Shown: positions 39,578-42,446 of the stretch, one piece after another
Layout of the letters: each line of letters opens with the position of its first letter
Position numbering within the stretch: position 1 is the stretch's first letter
Assembly: GCA_024278175.1 (NCBI GenBank)
Contig: JAJRTS010000107.1
Location: 1 to 42,446, forward strand
Length of the DNA: 42,446 nt
Reading direction: 5' to 3'
DNA from: Gemmatimonadales bacterium
Lineage (GTDB): Bacteria; Gemmatimonadota; Glassbacteria; GWA2-58-10
Translations under genes and position numbers: made by a program
Notes under the pieces: model-generated
What the model was told of the DNA's origin: nothing
Seen by the model: the letters and a program-made list of their open reading frames with translations, nothing else
The model's database searches: none

Positions 39578-40381
39578 CTAATCTGCCTGCTTCAACACTG
39601 CCAGCATCTGAGCGTGGAGTTTTTTGCTGTTGGCGGCCAGCACCGTCCTGCTGGTGGAAGGGTTAAAATCCCCGCCCGCAAAATCGGTGACAATTCCCCC
39701 GGCCTCGCGGACCATCAGACAACCGGCCGCCGTATCCCAGTGGCTCAGATTTTCCTCCCAGAACCCATCGAACCGCCCGGCGGCAACGCAGGCCAGATCG
39801 TAGGCCGCGCTGCCATCGCGCCGCACCGCGAAACTGCTCGCCAGGAATTTTTCGAACCGGCCCAGGTTGCGCTCGATCACTCCGGGCTGACGGATATTGT
39901 ACGGGAAACCCGTCACCAGGAACGCCCGGTCGAGCGGGTTGTCACCACCGGCCACCCGAAGCTCGCGGCCGTTGAGAAAAGCTCCGCCGCCGGCCGTGGC
40001 GGTGAACATCTCGCGCGTGGCGGGCTGATAGATCACGCCCAGCAGGGAGTCGCCGCCCAGTTCCAGCGCAATCGAGACCACGAAACAGGGGTAGCCGTGG
40101 GCGAAATTGGTGGTGCCGTCAATCGGGTCGATCACCCAGCGGTACTGCGAGCAGCCGCTGGAACGGGTCTCTTCCTCGGCCAGAAAATCGTGGTCCGGAA
40201 ACTGGCGGCGAAGGTTCTTCACCAGCAGCCGCTCCACCTTGCGGTCAAGCGCGGTCACCGGGTCGATTTCGCCCTTGAGCTCCATCTCCACTCCCCCGGC
40301 CAGACTCTCCATCAGCATTTCGCCCGCCCGGCGGGCCAGGCTTTCGGCCAGTTTCAACGCCTTGGGCAACACGTCCCTCAC
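39578..40381 (-). CDS. Inositol monophosphatase-family phosphatase
   Basis: About 267 residues of a Mg-dependent sugar/inositol phosphatase (IMPase/SuhB/HisN type). Metal-site motifs are EIDPVTALDR, AEEE, WVIDPIDGTTNFAHGYP and SHWDTAAGCLMVREAGG; all expected acids are present. The open frame extends to a TTG at 40456, but that TTG coincides with a TTGACA-like -35 element and the extra residues are unlike the family. A GTG at 40381 (protein starting RDVLPKALKLAESLARRAG) or at 40372 fits better. The substrate may be inositol phosphate, histidinol phosphate or another sugar phosphate. It heads a unit with slt and is divergent from namZ. Confidence 0.85.
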   Translation of the reverse strand: MRDVLPKALKLAESLARRAGEMLMESLAGGVEMELKGEIDPVTALDRKVERLLVKNLRRQFPDHDFLAEEETRSSGCSQYRWVIDPIDGTTNFAHGYPCFVVSIALELGGDSLLGVIYQPATREMFTATAGGGAFLNGRELRVAGGDNPLDRAFLVTGFPYNIRQPGVIERNLGRFEKFLASSFAVRRDGSAAYDLACVAAGRFDGFWEENLSHWDTAAGCLMVREAGGIVTDFAGGDFNPSTSRTVLAANSKKLHAQMLAVLKQAD

Positions 40382-40518
40382 GCTCCACCCCCACCTCTTC
40401 GGTGCAAAATATACGGCCAGGGGGTCTAAGATTGTGCTGCGGTCCGCTTTTGTCAAGGTGTCACCCGTGGGGGGACAGCCTTGCCCGCCGCAGCGGCGGC
40501 TGCTAACTTTGGTGACCG

Positions 40519-41763
40519 ATGAAACACGCTTACGGACATATCGCCATTGCCGCGGCGCTGATGCTGATCGTTACCCTGCCGGCCAGTGGTTGTTCCCGGC
40601 CTGAGGTTGCCGGCGACGGGGAAAAACAACCGCCGGCGGTCAAAACCGGGCTGGATGTGCTGGTGGAACGTGATTTCGCTCCCCTGGCGGGCATGCGCGT
40701 GGGCGTGGTGACCAACCACACCGGAGTAGACCGGCGGGGGCGGGCGCTCTACAGCCTGCTGGCCAGGTGCCCGGACGTGGAGCTTGCCGCCGTTTTCGCC
40801 CCGGAGCACGGCCTGGAGGGAGTAATCGAGGGCGAGTACGAGGCGGGCGGGCCGGGCGGCGGCGGCATGACGGTCCACAGCCTGTACGGGAAAAACCGCA
40901 AGCCGACCCGGCAGTGGCTGGCCGGGCTCGATGCGCTGGTGTTCGATATCCAGGATATCGGCACGCGGTTCTACACGTATGTCACCACGATGGCGCTCTG
41001 CATGCAGGCCGCCGCCGAGGCCGGGGTAAAGTTTTACGTGCTCGACCGTCCCAACCCGGTGGGGGGAATCGCCGTGGAGGGGCCGGTGCTGGAGCAGTCC
41101 CTGCGCGGGAATTTTATCGCCTACTATCCGATCCCCGTGCGCCACGGTATGACCGTGGGCGAGCTGGCCCTGCTGTTCAACACGGAGTTCGCTATCGGCG
41201 CGAGCCTGAGCGTGATAGAAATGGACGGATGGCGGCGCTCGATGTATTTTGACAGCACCGGCCTGGCCTGGATCAGTCCCTCGCCCAACATGCGCAGCCT
41301 GAACGCGGCGATCCTTTATCCGGGGTTTGGGATCAGCGAGGCCACCAACATCTCGGTCGGCCGGGGGACCGGGATGCCGTTCGAGCTCTACGGCGCGCCG
41401 TTTATAGACGGCGCGGCGCTGGCGGCGCTGCTTGGCAGCGCGGGCCTGTCCGGAGTTTCTTTCCGGGATACCACGTTCATACCGGCCAGCCACGTATTCC
41501 CCCATCAGGCTTGCGGTGGGATCAGGGTCACGGTTACGGACAGGGACAAGTTCAACAGCGTTCGCAGCGGGCTGCAGTTGCTCAGCGCACTGGAAAAACT
41601 CTACCCGGACCGGTTCGAGCTTGAGCGGATCGACAACTGGATCGGGCGCAGGGACGTTAAGCGCCAGCTCGAGCGCGGTGTGCCGGTTGACCGGATTATC
41701 GCCGGCTGGCGGGACGGGCTGGAACGGTTCAGGCGGACCAGGGCAAAATACCTGCTCTACTAG
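40519..41763 (+). CDS. namZ: NamZ-type exo-N-acetylmuramidase (DUF1343, GH171), lipoprotein
   Basis: A 414-residue member of DUF1343. Characterised members (NamZ, GH171) release terminal MurNAc from peptidoglycan fragments. LPASGC (Cys25) is a lipobox, so the protein is probably anchored in the periplasm. Family landmarks are GLDVLVE, VGVVTNHTGVD, AVFAPEHGLEG (Glu96, probable active-site region), YGKNRKPT, DALVFDIQDIGTRFYTYVTTM, VLDRPNPVGG, VRHGMTVGELA, ISPSPNMRSLNAAILYPG and TNISVGRGTG. The length is normal. GGTGA lies just before the ATG. No other MurNAc-recycling gene (murQ, amgK) is visible; Slt is encoded divergently two genes away. Confidence 0.85.
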   Translation: MKHAYGHIAIAAALMLIVTLPASGCSRPEVAGDGEKQPPAVKTGLDVLVERDFAPLAGMRVGVVTNHTGVDRRGRALYSLLARCPDVELAAVFAPEHGLEGVIEGEYEAGGPGGGGMTVHSLYGKNRKPTRQWLAGLDALVFDIQDIGTRFYTYVTTMALCMQAAAEAGVKFYVLDRPNPVGGIAVEGPVLEQSLRGNFIAYYPIPVRHGMTVGELALLFNTEFAIGASLSVIEMDGWRRSMYFDSTGLAWISPSPNMRSLNAAILYPGFGISEATNISVGRGTGMPFELYGAPFIDGAALAALLGSAGLSGVSFRDTTFIPASHVFPHQACGGIRVTVTDRDKFNSVRSGLQLLSALEKLYPDRFELERIDNWIGRRDVKRQLERGVPVDRIIAGWRDGLERFRRTRAKYLLY

Positions 41764-42177
41764 GAGGTTATTTCAAAACCTCACAGGATTGGTTAATGGT
41801 AATCGAGATTACCGGAACCGACCGATCTTGATCGATACGCCTGTGCACCTCAGGGCGCGATTCTTTTGCGGTGGGGCGGGGTCAATCCCGGGCCGCATGT
41901 CTGAGCCACAGCAAGGGTAGCGTGTAGTTGTCCCGGATCCCACCGGAGCTGCCGGAAGAGACATCGTCCGGCGTGCGATTCGCTTTCAGCGTGCCGAGCA
42001 CACAGGAGCGGAGTTTTACCGATGGCACACCGCCCATATTAAAAAAAACAAGTTTGTGCGAGTTCGGCCCGGAAAAGGCTTTTGCTCTACTTTTGGCCTC
42101 AAAAGTAGAAATATTCTCTCGTTTCTCTCTCAACAACTTGGGCTTTGAAATGACCTCTAATGAACGATGGAACGACT
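41764..42177. other. Intergenic region with a hairpin near 42086-42109
   Basis: About 410 bases between namZ and the DUF819 gene. 42086-42109 is a perfect ten-pair hairpin TCTACTTTTG-GCCT-CAAAAGTAGA, too far from namZ to be its simple terminator and lacking a U-run. An 84-codon frame on the minus strand (41882-42136) runs across this hairpin and shows no recognisable family, so I treat the stretch as non-coding, possibly repeat-derived. Confidence 0.5.
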
Positions 42178-42446
42178 ATGACGGAAAACACACCGCTGAT
42201 CACCAATGACGCTGTCGTTCTCGGCATCCTGGCGTTGATTCTGGCCGCAGTGTTTGTCACCTCCTCCGGCAAGCGGCCCCTGTTCGTCAATTTTTACAAG
42301 TACGTCCCTTCAATCCTGATCATCTATTTTGTCCCCGGCATCCTCTCCAGCGTGGGGCTGATTTCCGGCGACCACTCGAACCTTTATTTCGTCACCTCGC
42401 GCTACCTGCTGCCCGCCTGCCTGGTGCTGCTCACCCTCAGTATCGA
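42178..42446 (+). CDS. DUF819 family membrane protein (partial, 3' end outside the window)
   Basis: The first 89 codons are present. The peptide MTENTPLITNDAVVLGILAL continues into further hydrophobic segments (YVPSILIIYFVPGILSSVGLI) and ends at TSRYLLPACLVLLTLSI. The LIT-NDAVVLGIL opening, the KFYKYVP-like FYKYVPS, and SRYLLPA-LVLLTLS are highly characteristic of DUF819 (YjcL-like) multi-pass proteins, whose transport function is not established. ATG 42178 was preferred; an in-frame ATG at 42160 is possible. Only a weak site (TGGA) precedes it. Confidence 0.85.
   Translation, partial: MTENTPLITNDAVVLGILALILAAVFVTSSGKRPLFVNFYKYVPSILIIYFVPGILSSVGLISGDHSNLYFVTSRYLLPACLVLLTLSI

Noticed and set aside
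37877-40429. Plus-strand 850-codon open frame across slt and the phosphatase gene
   Set aside because: It is antisense to two genes with clear catalytic motifs, crosses their boundary, and has no recognisable domains. Long antisense frames are common in this GC-rich DNA.
41882-42136. 84-codon minus-strand gene downstream of namZ
   Set aside because: The frame runs through a perfect hairpin, lacks a ribosome-binding site and shows no known domain; more likely repeat-derived non-coding DNA.

Overview
The window is GC-rich, gene-dense bacterial chromosome from a Gram-negative-type cell. It carries a LolA lipoprotein carrier, a soluble lytic transglycosylase, several signal-peptidase-II lipoproteins and a Tat-type lipoprotein. 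The mix (DUF1343/NamZ, DUF4139, DUF5683-like, DUF4097, URO-D/MtaA paralogues beside glycan hydrolases, a TMTC-like TPR glycosyltransferase) and the abundant intergenic repeats resemble uncultured FCB-group or neighbouring lineages; this placement is an inference, with no rRNA marker to test it. I see no prophage, CRISPR array or conjugative element. The only mobile-element gene is the 5' tip of a probable transposase at the left edge.

Layout. 1-330: AT-rich edge with the transposase tip and repeat R2 copy A. 331-6141: a two-carbon/2-hydroxyacid block with a class V alanine/serine-glyoxylate aminotransferase, a fused GlcD-GlcF-type FAD/Fe-S dehydrogenase and, convergent to it, a nickel lactate racemase LarA; together these suggest oxidation of lactate or glycolate and disposal of glyoxylate. 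6365-9813: tRNA-Ser(CGA), a DUF4097 surface protein, a DUF1848 protein, a small secreted basic protein and a divergent DUF5683-like membrane protein. 9980-16712 (minus): ThiC, a xylose-isomerase-like TIM barrel, a DUF885 protein with a broken metal site, DUF4139 and a dGTPase. 17158-18729: DASS-type dicarboxylate transporter. 19117-25114 (minus): NadA, URO-D-like protein, GH36-like alpha-galactosidase, secreted PHP phosphoesterase. 25462-31092 (minus): PhoU-like protein, GH20-like lipoprotein, second URO-D-like protein, Tat-type M28 peptidase. 31170-33533: TMTC-like TPR protein. 33968-36703 (minus): LolA, radical SAM protein, LolD-type ABC ATPase. 37172-41763: cell-wall block with Slt, an inositol-monophosphatase-family protein and NamZ. 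The right edge cuts a DUF819 membrane protein.

The most unusual feature is in the intergenic DNA. A family of about 210 bp (R1) occurs six times. Each copy has a 5' hairpin, short terminal inverted repeats and a long internal inverted repeat (TTGTCAAGGGC ... GCCCTTGACAA). Two copies supply the stop codon of the adjacent gene and one lies in the probable 5' leader of the DASS transporter. A second family (R2) occurs twice, each time directly upstream of a gene in the same orientation; one copy carries an extra palindrome of about 49 nt. Shorter families R3 to R5 fill other gaps. R1 could be a MITE-like element, a structured RNA, or a mobile element domesticated as a terminator or leader.

Coordinates come from reading frames and visible start signals. 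Starts were moved inward where a Shine-Dalgarno sequence or signal peptide supported it. The 5' ends of slt and the phosphatase may be off by a base or two.
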